Assembly (NCBI GenBank): GCA_019635535.1
Contig: JAHBZH010000001.1
Span: 627,001 to 691,000, forward strand
From: Sphingomonas sp.
GTDB taxonomy: Bacteria; Pseudomonadota; Alphaproteobacteria; Sphingomonadales; Sphingomonadaceae
Length of the DNA stretch: 64,000 bases
Reading direction: 5' to 3'
The translations under genes were made by a program, and so were the position numbers. The notes below the pieces were generated by a model that was not told where the DNA came from, made no database searches, and worked only from the letters and a program-made list of their open reading frames with translations. Shown here one piece after another: positions 38,231 to 45,477 of this stretch (position 1 is its first letter; each line of letters opens with the position of its first letter).

Positions 38231-38419
38231 ATGGAAAACAGCTTCGCCCTCGACAAGTCCAACGCCAGGCTGCTCGGCGTCTGCGCCGGCCTGGCCCGGG
38301 CCACCGGCTGGGATCCCCTGGCTGTCCGCCTCGGCGCGGTCGCCGCGACATTCTTCCTGTTCGGTCCCTTCGGCATCCTGCTCTACATTCTCTGCGCGCT
38401 GCTCGCCGAAAGCCGCTGA
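38231..38419 (+). CDS. pspC: PspC-domain membrane protein
   Basis: A 62-residue PspC: FALDKSNARLLGVCAGLARATGWDPLAVRLGAV followed by a membrane segment FFLFGPFGILLYILCALLAES. The conserved GVCAGLA and RL motifs are intact. PspC senses inner-membrane damage or secretin mislocalisation and controls PspA. The ATG at 38231 has AGGA about 8 nt upstream; an in-frame ATG at 38177, overlapping the upstream stop, would add 18 residues. No pspA or pspF is in this window. Confidence 0.88.
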   Translation: MENSFALDKSNARLLGVCAGLARATGWDPLAVRLGAVAATFFLFGPFGILLYILCALLAESR

Positions 38420-38445
38420 GCCGCTCACCCGCCTGCCGGTCCCGT

Positions 38446-38577
38446 TCAGCGGATCGGCAGGAACAGGCCGAGCACCGACAGGGCGAAGGCCATGGCCGCC
38501 ACGATCAGCGCGACCCGCGCGATCTGCGCTGCCCCCGCCGCCTCCCGGGCGGCATCTCTTTCATCTTCCTGAGAAAT
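38446..38577 (-). CDS. Candidate 43-residue membrane peptide with ATT start
   Basis: On the minus strand an AAGGAGG ribosome-binding site (38583-38589) is followed after 5 nt by ATT and an open frame of 43 codons ending at TGA 38446. The peptide has a charged helix (SQEDERDAAREAAGAAQ), then one membrane helix (ARVALIVAAMAFALSVLGLFLP). No ATG, GTG or TTG is in frame near the site. ATT is a rare but known start (infC). The perfect spacing and sensible topology are the only evidence. Confidence 0.35.
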   Translation of the reverse strand: MSQEDERDAAREAAGAAQIARVALIVAAMAFALSVLGLFLPIR

Positions 38578-38787
38578 TCTCGCCTCCTTCGGGCCTGGTC
38601 CGGTGGAGCGTCCGCCCGCCGGCGCGCAAAGTCAATCGCCGCGCCGCGTTCCGGCGGATGAACCATGGATAACGGGCTCATTCAGCCACCGCTCAATCGC
38701 GCTCGGCCATTGGCGTTCCGGGCTGGCCGCCGCGTATCCGCGTCCCGCCCCGGTATCCTGGGTTCCCTCGCGTCGCGTAACGAGGGA

Positions 38788-38828
38788 GGGGCCGGCCTTC
38801 CGCAGGGAGGGCCGGCCCCGTTGTTTTC
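38788..38828 (+). terminator. Strong GC hairpin with T-rich tail
   Basis: A stem of 10 perfect pairs (GGGGCCGGCC/GGCCGGCCCC), extended by about four inner pairs, followed by GTTGTTTTC. A second hairpin (TCCCTCG/CGAGGGA, 38764-38787) lies just upstream. It is positioned to stop plus-strand transcripts from the psp genes before the convergent GST gene. The rest of the stretch between 38578 and 38826 holds no gene I can support. Confidence 0.6.
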
Positions 38829-39483
38829 AGGCCGGCTCCTGTGGGAACAGATGCGCACAGGGCTCGGCTTCCCGCAGCACGCGCGCGAAGCTCGGCCGCG
38901 CCTCGAGCCGGTCGAGATAGGCGCCCAGCACGGGCAGGTGCGCGCGAAACGGCTGTACCTTGTCCGCATAATGGAGCGCCGGCGCCGCCGCGCAATCGGC
39001 CAGGCTGAAATCCTCGCCCGCCGCCCAGGTCCGGTCGGCCAGTTCCGTCTCCAGCCAGTTGCAGCTCCTGTCGAGCATGGCGCGGGCCAGCGCCACGCCA
39101 TAAGGATCGCGCCGGTCCGCTGGCCTGATCCGGTCGAACACGATCTGCTGCATTGGCGTCATGACGTAATGGTCGAATATCCGGTCCATCATCCTGACCT
39201 TCAGCGCCGCGTCGGGATCGGCATGATGCGGCACCAGGGTCACCGGCCCGCGATGGTGCAGGCCGAGATATTCGATGATGATCGAGGATTCGCCGATCGT
39301 CCGCCCCCGGTCGGCCAGCACCGGCATCTTGCCGATCGGCCACAAGGCGGCGAATTCGGCGCCGTTCTCCGGATGCTCCGGATCGAGCTGCCGGAACTCG
39401 AACAGCGTGCCGTTCTCGTAGAGCGCGATCAGCACCTTCCAGCAATAGGAGGAGAGCGGATGGGCATAGAGCGTCAGGGCCAT
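38827..39483 (-). CDS. Glutathione S-transferase family protein
   Basis: A 218-residue GST from the ATG at 39483 (AGGGAG 6 nt upstream). The N-terminal thioredoxin-like domain (LTLYAHPLSSYCWKVLIALYENG, GKMPVLADRGRTIGESSIIIEYL) includes the cis-proline and the ES glutathione-binding pair near residue 67. The C-terminal helical domain has DRSCNWLETELADRTWAAGEDFSLADCAAAPAL with the N-capping box. Substrate unknown. An upstream in-frame extension to 39609 has no ribosome-binding site. Confidence 0.92.
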   Translation of the reverse strand: MALTLYAHPLSSYCWKVLIALYENGTLFEFRQLDPEHPENGAEFAALWPIGKMPVLADRGRTIGESSIIIEYLGLHHRGPVTLVPHHADPDAALKVRMMDRIFDHYVMTPMQQIVFDRIRPADRRDPYGVALARAMLDRSCNWLETELADRTWAAGEDFSLADCAAAPALHYADKVQPFRAHLPVLGAYLDRLEARPSFARVLREAEPCAHLFPQEPA

Positions 39484-39804
39484 GGCGGTCTCCCTCTTTC
39501 GGCGGGGCATTCTAGCCTTCCGGAAAAAGCCCGGAAAACCGCCAATGCGACGAACCGAGTCCGTTAACGCGGATTTACCCTCTTGTGTCTGATTCCAGAT
39601 GAGGCACAATGGCTAGTGGCGCTTCAATGGGGGAGCCGCTAGCGGTTGTGGGAGCGTGACCCGGCGGGCATTTGCCGCCGGGCAAGGCCGGCCTGTCTCT
39701 GTGGATATCGGGGACAAGCGCAAAATCGCCCGCCGCTCCCCATATAAGGCGTCTATGATGGCGTATCGTTCCGCTGGAACGTATAAGGAACATGGGGTAG
39801 AGTG
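39484..39804. promoter_or_regulatory. nrdA upstream region with possible DnaA box
   Basis: A 321-nt divergent gap with no supported gene. It contains TGTGGATAT at 39700-39708 (complement ATATCCACA, one mismatch to the DnaA box TTATCCACA), about 100 nt before nrdA. There is also a CCCGGCGG/CCGCCGGG hairpin around 39660-39682 and a CGTTCC-GCT-GGAACG palindrome around 39768-39782. No NrdR-box pair or cobalamin riboswitch signature was seen. Confidence 0.4.
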
Positions 39805-41700
39805 ATGGACCTGTCCGGCAGCAATGAAGTGAGCGCGAACGACGTGACGACGGAGGTGCAGGAGCGTCCGGCCAAGGCCGCCCCCGCCGATTCGAAATCG
39901 GTGGCGCCGATCCCCTACGCGCTGGAGCTCGATCGCAGCCGCGACGATCTGCTGACCGATTTCGGCAAGGACACGCTGCAGGACCGCTATCTGCTGCCCG
40001 GCGAATCCTATCAGGACCTCTTCGCGCGCGTCGCCTCGGCCTATGCCGACGACGAAGCGCACGCCCAGCGGCTTTACGATTATATCTCGCGCCTGTGGTT
40101 CATGCCGGCGACGCCGGTCCTGTCCAATGGCGGCACCGGGCGCGGCCTGCCCATCTCCTGCTATCTGAACAGCGTGTCGGACAGCCTGGAGGGGATCGTC
40201 GGCACCTGGAACGAGAATGTCTGGCTCGCCTCGCGCGGCGGCGGCATCGGCACCTATTGGGGCAATGTGCGCGGCATCGGCGAGGCGGTCGGCCTCAACG
40301 GCAAGACCAGCGGCATCATTCCCTTCGTGCGCGTGATGGATTCGCTGACGCTCGCCATTTCGCAGGGTTCGCTGCGGCGCGGTTCGGCCGCCTGCTATCT
40401 CGACATCTCGCACCCGGAGATCGAGGAGTTCCTGGAGATCCGCAAGCCCTCGGGCGATTTCAACCGCAAGGCGCTCAACCTCCATCACGGCGTGCTCATC
40501 TCCGACGCCTTCATGGAAGCGGTGCGCGACGGCACGGAATGGGTGCTGCAGAGCCCGAAGGACGGTTCGGAGCGCGGCAGCGTCGATGCCCGCGCCCTCT
40601 TCCAGAAGCTGGTCGAGACCCGCCTCGCGACCGGCGAGCCCTATATCATCTTCATCGATCAGGTGAACCGGTCGATGCCCAAGCATCACCGCGATCTGGG
40701 GCTGAAGGTCACCACGTCGAACCTGTGCAGCGAGATCACCCTGCCGACCGGCACCGATCATCTCGGCGCCGACCGCACCGCCGTGTGCTGCCTCTCCAGC
40801 CTCAATCTCGAGACCTGGGACGAATGGCACGGCGACAAGACCTTCATCGAGGACGTGATGCGCTTCCTCGACAATGTGCTGACCGATTATATCGAGCGCG
40901 CGCCGGACGAGATGGCCCGCGCCCGCTATTCCGCCAGCCGGGAGCGCAGCGTCGGTCTCGGCGTGATGGGCTTCCACTCCTTCCTCCAGGCGCGCGGCCT
41001 GCCCTTCGAGGGGGCGATGGCCAAGAGCTGGAACCTGAAGATCTTCAAGCATGTCCGGGCGCAGGTGGACGAGGCCTCGATGCTGCTCGCCAACGAGCGC
41101 GGGCCCTGCCCGGACGCGGCCGACATGGGCGTGATGGAGCGTTTCTCCTGCAAGATGGCGATCGCGCCGACCGCGTCGATCAGCATCATCGCGGGCGGCA
41201 CCTCGGCCTGCATCGAGCCGATCCCGGCGAACATCTACACGCACAAGACGCTCAGCGGCTCCTGGTCGATCAAGAACCCGCACCTCCAGGCCCTGCTCAA
41301 GGAGAAGTCGAAGGACAGCGACAGCGTGTGGAATTCGATCCTGGAGCGGGGCGGCTCGGTCCAGCATCTCGATTTCCTCACGAGCGAGGAGAAGGACACG
41401 TTCAAGACCAGCTTCGAGATCGACCAGCGCTGGCTGATCGAGCTGGCCGCGGACCGCACGCCCTATATCGACCAGGCGACCAGCCTCAACCTCTTCATCC
41501 CGGCCGACGTGGACAAGTGGGACCTCCTGATGCTCCACTATCGCGCCTGGGAGCTGGGCATCAAATCGCTCTATTACCTGCGCTCCAAGAGCGTGCAGCG
41601 CGCCGGCTTCGCGGGTGGCGTCGAGGCGGACAACACGCCCGATCTCAAGGAGATCCAGCTCGAAAGCACCGATTATGACGAGTGCCTGGCTTGCCAATGA
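39805..41700 (+). CDS. nrdA: Ribonucleoside-diphosphate reductase, large subunit
   Basis: Class I reductase catalytic subunit, 631 residues. The redox cysteines are in GLPISCYLNS and CCLSSLNL, the active-site N-x-C-x-E in TSNLCSEITLP, and the C-terminal shuttle pair in YDECLACQ. Allosteric loop residues GGGIGTYWGNVRGIGE are present. The N-terminus has no ATP-cone: catalytic sequence begins within about 60 residues, so dATP overall inhibition through a cone is not expected. The start may be the GTG at 39802. nrdB follows about 0.9 kb downstream after three small genes. Confidence 0.96.
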   Translation: MDLSGSNEVSANDVTTEVQERPAKAAPADSKSVAPIPYALELDRSRDDLLTDFGKDTLQDRYLLPGESYQDLFARVASAYADDEAHAQRLYDYISRLWFMPATPVLSNGGTGRGLPISCYLNSVSDSLEGIVGTWNENVWLASRGGGIGTYWGNVRGIGEAVGLNGKTSGIIPFVRVMDSLTLAISQGSLRRGSAACYLDISHPEIEEFLEIRKPSGDFNRKALNLHHGVLISDAFMEAVRDGTEWVLQSPKDGSERGSVDARALFQKLVETRLATGEPYIIFIDQVNRSMPKHHRDLGLKVTTSNLCSEITLPTGTDHLGADRTAVCCLSSLNLETWDEWHGDKTFIEDVMRFLDNVLTDYIERAPDEMARARYSASRERSVGLGVMGFHSFLQARGLPFEGAMAKSWNLKIFKHVRAQVDEASMLLANERGPCPDAADMGVMERFSCKMAIAPTASISIIAGGTSACIEPIPANIYTHKTLSGSWSIKNPHLQALLKEKSKDSDSVWNSILERGGSVQHLDFLTSEEKDTFKTSFEIDQRWLIELAADRTPYIDQATSLNLFIPADVDKWDLLMLHYRAWELGIKSLYYLRSKSVQRAGFAGGVEADNTPDLKEIQLESTDYDECLACQ

Positions 41701-41781
41701 TCCCCCGGATCATCGTCAGTGCGCGGCACTTTGGCCTGCCAGTAGCGCCTCTGCCGGCGCCCCGCGCGGAAGGATGAGCCG

Positions 41782-41961
41782 ATGACGATCGTCGATACCA
41801 CGAAATTCGCCATCGGCATCCTCTTCGCCGTGATCGGCGTCGGCGTGCTGGTCGTGTCGCGGCGCGAGGGCGGCTTCGGCCAGCGCCGCCAGGCGGGCGT
41901 GCTGATGCTCGTCGCCGCCGCCCTGTTCGGCGTCGCCGGCCTCGGTCTGGTGGAGTTCTGA
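41782..41961 (+). CDS. Small two-helix membrane protein between nrdA and nrdB
   Basis: A 59-residue protein with AAGGA 6-10 nt upstream of its ATG: TKFAIGILFAVIGVGVLVVSRR, a short basic loop (EGGFGQRRQ) and AGVLMLVAAALFGVAGLGLVEF. Two membrane helices with a probably cytoplasmic loop. No family recognised. It lies 5 nt before the next small gene on the same strand. Confidence 0.65.
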   Translation: MTIVDTTKFAIGILFAVIGVGVLVVSRREGGFGQRRQAGVLMLVAAALFGVAGLGLVEF

Positions 41962-41966
41962 TCGCG

Positions 41967-42281
41967 ATGGCCCGGGCCCGCCCGCTCCTCGCCCTCGCCG
42001 TGCTCGCCACGCTCGCCGCCTGCGCGACGCAGGCGGGCGACGCGGTGGCGCCGGCCGCGCCGGGCTTCCTGCTCGGGTTGTGGCACGGCTTCATCTTCCC
42101 GGTCGCGTGGGTGCTCAGCCTGTTCATGGGCGATGTCGCGATCTACGCGGTGCCCAACAATGGCGGCTGGTACGATTTCGGCTATTTCCTCGGCATCGTC
42201 GTCTTCGGCGTCGGCGCGCGCGGCGGCACCCGCGTCGTCTATCGCGACCGCAACCGCATCGTGAGGGTGGACGAGGTATGA
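41967..42281 (+). CDS. Small lipoprotein-like membrane protein
   Basis: A 104-residue protein with a lipoprotein signal (MARARPLLALAVLATLAACA, Cys19) and a later hydrophobic stretch (LLGLWHGFIFPVAWVLSLFM). The part GLWHGFIFPVAWVLSLF..DVAIYAVPNNGGWYDFGYFLG resembles small membrane proteins that occur singly in many bacteria without known function. It overlaps the following gene by ATGA. Confidence 0.75.
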   Translation: MARARPLLALAVLATLAACATQAGDAVAPAAPGFLLGLWHGFIFPVAWVLSLFMGDVAIYAVPNNGGWYDFGYFLGIVVFGVGARGGTRVVYRDRNRIVRVDEV

Positions 42282-42589
42282 GCGCCGTTCGCCAGATCGG
42301 ATCGGGCGCTTTCCTGCTGATCGCCGGCGGGATGCTCGTCTATGCGGGTCTCGGCCTGGTGCTGATCGCCTCGGCCGATTGGCCGGCGGCATGCGATGCG
42401 GCTTTCGCCTCGGGCAAGATGACGAAGCTCATCGGCATCTACCGGTGCAGCCCCGGCCTGCTCGGCGTTGGCGCGGCGGAGATCGCCACCTTCCTCTGGC
42501 TCTGGCTGGTTCCGGCCGGCCTCGCCCTTCTGTTTCTCACCCTCGGCCTGCGCGCCCGCGCGGCCGGCACCCGAATGCAAGCGGAGTAA
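42278..42589 (+). CDS. Small membrane protein, unknown function
   Basis: A 103-residue protein from the ATG at 42278 with two membrane helices (GAFLLIAGGMLVYAGLGLVLIA and IATFLWLWLVPAGLALLFLTLG) and a loop containing two cysteines (ACDAAFASGKMTKLIGIYRC). Coupled to the upstream gene by a 4-nt overlap and ends 5 nt before nrdB. No family recognised. Position suggests transcription together with nrdB. Confidence 0.72.
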   Translation: MSAVRQIGSGAFLLIAGGMLVYAGLGLVLIASADWPAACDAAFASGKMTKLIGIYRCSPGLLGVGAAEIATFLWLWLVPAGLALLFLTLGLRARAAGTRMQAE

Positions 42590-42594
42590 CCCCA

Positions 42595-43647
42595 ATGCCC
42601 CTTCTTCAGGCCTCCAAGACCTACAAGCCCTTCGAATATCCCTGGGCGTTCGAGTTCTGGAAGCGCCAGCAGCAGATCCACTGGATGCCGGAGGAGGTGC
42701 CGCTCGGCGAGGATTGCCGCGATTGGGCGCAGAAGCTGACCGAGCATGAGCGCAATCTGCTCACCCAGATCTTCCGCTTCTTCACGCAGGCCGATGTCGA
42801 GGTGCAGGATTGCTACCACGACAAATATGGCCGCGTGTTCAAGCCGACCGAGATCAAGATGATGCTGACGGCGTTCAGCAACATGGAGACGGTCCACATC
42901 GCGGCCTATTCCCACCTGCTCGACACGATCGGCATGCCGGAGAGCGAGTACAGCGCCTTCCTCCAGTACAAGGAGATGAAGGACAAGCACGATTATCTCG
43001 CCACCTTCGGCGTCGACAATGACGAGGACATCGCCAAGACGCTCGCCATGTTCGGCGGCTTCACGGAGGGGCTGCAGCTCTTCGCCAGCTTCGCCATGCT
43101 GATGAACTTCCCGCGCTTCAACAAGATGAAGGGCATGGGCCAGATCGTCAGCTGGTCCGTCCGCGACGAGAGCCTGCATTGCGAGGGCATCACCCGCCTC
43201 TTCCACGCCTTCGTGAAGGAGCGGGATTGCCTGACCAAGAGTGTGAAGGACGACATCCTCGACGTCTGCCAGAAGACGGTCCGGCTGGAGGACGCCTTCA
43301 TCGATTTGGCGTTCGAACAGGGCCCCGTCCCCGGCATGACGCCCAAGGAGATTAAGAAGTACATCCGCTACATCGCCGACTGGCGCCTCGGCCAATTGGG
43401 CTTCGCGCCGATCTACATGGTCGACGAACATCCCCTTCCCTGGCTCGCCCCGCTCCTCAACGGCGTCGAGCACGCCAACTTCTTCGAAACCCGCGCGACC
43501 GAATATTCGAAGGCCGCGACCCGGGGGAACTGGAACGAGGTCTGGGACAATTTCGACCGGCGGCAGAAGGCGAAGGTGGCCAATGATGCGCCGGAAGGCG
43601 AGGGCGGGGACGATATGTTCACCCGCGCTGGGGTGGCGGCCGAATAG
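42595..43647 (+). CDS. nrdB: Ribonucleoside-diphosphate reductase, small subunit
   Basis: Radical-generating subunit of class Ia reductase, 350 residues. The metal ligands are visible as EVQD in ADVEVQDCYHDKYG, EXXH in METVHIAAYSHLL and the second EXXH in RDESLHCEG. The tyrosine four residues after the first histidine (IAAY) is at the radical position, indicating a di-iron-tyrosyl type. The C-terminus ends DDMFTRAGVAAE and should bind NrdA. No ATP-cone is attached. Confidence 0.96.
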   Translation: MPLLQASKTYKPFEYPWAFEFWKRQQQIHWMPEEVPLGEDCRDWAQKLTEHERNLLTQIFRFFTQADVEVQDCYHDKYGRVFKPTEIKMMLTAFSNMETVHIAAYSHLLDTIGMPESEYSAFLQYKEMKDKHDYLATFGVDNDEDIAKTLAMFGGFTEGLQLFASFAMLMNFPRFNKMKGMGQIVSWSVRDESLHCEGITRLFHAFVKERDCLTKSVKDDILDVCQKTVRLEDAFIDLAFEQGPVPGMTPKEIKKYIRYIADWRLGQLGFAPIYMVDEHPLPWLAPLLNGVEHANFFETRATEYSKAATRGNWNEVWDNFDRRQKAKVANDAPEGEGGDDMFTRAGVAAE

Positions 43648-43670
43648 GCGCGAAAGGACAATCTCGATCC

Positions 43671-44588
43671 ATGGAAGAAAGCGGCTTCGCCTCATCGCCT
43701 GTTAGAAAGGCCTCGGGAGCAGCCCTCTTCTTTTTTGCGATTGTTGGTTTCGTGGCCTCGATCGTAACTATCGTGGCTTTTTTAAAGCCCGATTCCGCTG
43801 GAGCTCTACACGTTGAAATAACGCCGAGCTACTTCCAAATACCGATGGAAGTCGCTTCGCCATTTGGCGAAGGAGAATCGGCACGCCGAATGTTGTCGGA
43901 CCTCAGAAGATCAGCCTGTGAGAGCAATCGTCAGACTTTGCAGTCTGGTGAGGAGCGACGAGAGGATCAGGCAGGAAACGAAGAACGATCGTCGAATTCA
44001 GAGACTTCAAATTTATGCGAGGATGCCCGTGCTACGGATCGTGCAGTGGCTTGGCTAGTCGCCTATTCATCGGGGCCGGGAACGCTATATCGATATGAGA
44101 TCACTAACAATGGAACAAGGTTGGCTCAACAAATACGGATAACTTCTGAGAATGTAGCTTCCTTGCAAATTAGGCGCGGCGGTAATTTCCTAAATATAAT
44201 TGAAGATGACCAAGGTGAGTATTATCAGTTGCCGGATTTGAATCCGAGAGAGAGTCTCTCTGTCTTGGTGTGGACCGTCAATCCGAGATATGGACTATTA
44301 TACCAAGGCGCGGAAGATGCCCCGAGGGTTACATTCTCTGGGCATTTAGTAACTACAGAATTCCTCAAACATGTTCCTGATGGTTGGTGGAACATGTATG
44401 ATTTTACTAGAAACCTACCTACAATTTTCGTAATAGTTTTCGTTGTGGCCTTAGCTTTTGTGATAGTATTTACTATCATTTTCGTCATTGCTATAATGGA
44501 CGCCATTATCAGAGGCAAGCCGTTGTCGAGCGTTTTCCAAACACAAAAAAAGCAAGATTCGAACGACGGTTCGGGTGAAGATGCTTAA
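43671..44588 (+). CDS. AT-rich two-TM membrane protein, unknown function
   Basis: A 305-residue protein with a membrane helix near each end (GAALFFFAIVGFVASIVTIVA, about 19-38; TIFVIVFVVALAFVIVFTII, about 252-275, continuing hydrophobic to 285). The outer domain between them has a Ser/Glu-rich linker (about 75-115), then a beta-rich part (YRYEITNNGTRLAQQIRI, LPDLNPRESLSVLVWTV) resembling an immunoglobulin-like CARDB fold. Codon use is far more AT-rich than nrdB just upstream. It abuts the restriction-modification genes. Function unknown. Confidence 0.75.
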   Translation: MEESGFASSPVRKASGAALFFFAIVGFVASIVTIVAFLKPDSAGALHVEITPSYFQIPMEVASPFGEGESARRMLSDLRRSACESNRQTLQSGEERREDQAGNEERSSNSETSNLCEDARATDRAVAWLVAYSSGPGTLYRYEITNNGTRLAQQIRITSENVASLQIRRGGNFLNIIEDDQGEYYQLPDLNPRESLSVLVWTVNPRYGLLYQGAEDAPRVTFSGHLVTTEFLKHVPDGWWNMYDFTRNLPTIFVIVFVVALAFVIVFTIIFVIAIMDAIIRGKPLSSVFQTQKKQDSNDGSGEDA

Positions 44589-44736
44589 ACAGCGGGTCAG
44601 GGCTGAGCCGGATTACGGGATTAGGGTGACAGCGCACTAATTTTCGATGCACGAATGGAGGAGACCGCGTTCAAACGTCCTTCGACTTAGTCGGCGGGTT
44701 GCAGTGGCGGAAATCTCTCCCTAGCCGAAATTCGCA

Positions 44737-44768
44737 TTGACCTTTTAAGCCATCACCTTAATAGATCT
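44737..44768 (+). promoter_or_regulatory. Predicted leaderless promoter of the methyltransferase gene, with AGATCT
   Basis: TTGACC (44737-44742), a 16-nt spacer and TAATAG (44759-44764) form a good sigma-70-type promoter whose start point would fall at or next to the ATG at 44773, giving a leaderless message; no ribosome-binding site is visible. AGATCT (44763-44768) overlaps the -10 element. The rest of the gap 44589-44736 shows nothing else. Confidence 0.5.
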
Positions 44769-44772
44769 TGTT

Positions 44773-45426
44773 ATGTTCCGCCCCGCCGCCGATCTCTCCG
44801 ACGCCGGAATCGACCTCCTCGCTTCGGCGCGCGGAAAGAGGTTCGGGACGATCCTCGCCGATCCGCCGTGGCAGTTTCAGAACCGCACCGGCAAGGTCGC
44901 GCCGGAGCATAAAAGGCTCGCGCGCTACGGCACGATGACGCTGGACGAGATTTGCGCGCTGCCCGTCGCCGAGATCGCCGCCGAGCCGTCCCATCTCTAT
45001 CTCTGGGTGCCGAACGCGCTGCTGCCCGATGGCCTGTGCGTGATGGAGGCGTGGGGCTATCGCTACGTCTCCAACATCGTCTGGCACAAGATCAGGAAGG
45101 ACGGCGGCTCGGACGGGCGCGGCGTCGGCTTCTATTTCCGCAACGTCACCGAGCTGCTGCTGTTCGGTACGCGTGGCAAGAATGCCCGCACGCTCGATCC
45201 CGGCCGCAGCCAGGTCAACATGATCCAGTCCCGCAAGCGCGAGCACAGCCGCAAGCCCGACGAGCAGTACAAGCTGATCGAGGATTGCTCCTGGGGTCCG
45301 CGCCTCGAAATGTTCAGCCGCGGCAAGCGCCGGGGCTGGACCGTCTGGGGCAATCAGGCCGACGAGGATTACAAGCCCACCTGGGACACCTACAGCTACA
45401 ACAGCACGGCCATCGCGGCGGAATAG
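44773..45426 (+). CDS. MT-A70-family adenine methyltransferase (restriction-modification)
   Basis: A 217-residue N6-adenine methyltransferase. The catalytic DPPW motif is in TILADPPWQFQ (about residues 30-40), HLYLWVPNALLPDGLCVMEAWGY follows, and the AdoMet-binding segment is near EHSRKPDEQYKLIEDCSWGPRLEMFSRGKRRGWTVWGNQ. MT-A70 enzymes of this size in bacteria methylate DNA, including type II systems such as MunI. The convergent BglII-like endonuclease gene 52 nt away makes a type II modification role likely. Target sequence not proven. Confidence 0.9.
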   Translation: MFRPAADLSDAGIDLLASARGKRFGTILADPPWQFQNRTGKVAPEHKRLARYGTMTLDEICALPVAEIAAEPSHLYLWVPNALLPDGLCVMEAWGYRYVSNIVWHKIRKDGGSDGRGVGFYFRNVTELLLFGTRGKNARTLDPGRSQVNMIQSRKREHSRKPDEQYKLIEDCSWGPRLEMFSRGKRRGWTVWGNQADEDYKPTWDTYSYNSTAIAAE

Positions 45427-45448
45427 CCGCCGCTCCCATCCCCCCTGC

Positions 45449-45476
45449 CGTCATTCCGGACTTGATCCGGAATCCA
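45449..45476. repeat. Palindromic intergenic repeat between the R and M genes
   Basis: CGTCATTCCGGACTTGATCC and on; ATTCCGGA and TCCGGAAT pair around CTTGA. Same family as elements at 15431 and 29066. Placed between the two convergent stops, it may act as a bidirectional terminator. Confidence 0.75.
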
Positions 45477-45477
45477 G

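Noticed and set aside
39484..39804. Cobalamin riboswitch or NrdR box before nrdA
   Set aside because: The conserved B12-box and the paired NrdR motifs were looked for and not found; the reductase is the B12-independent class Ia type.
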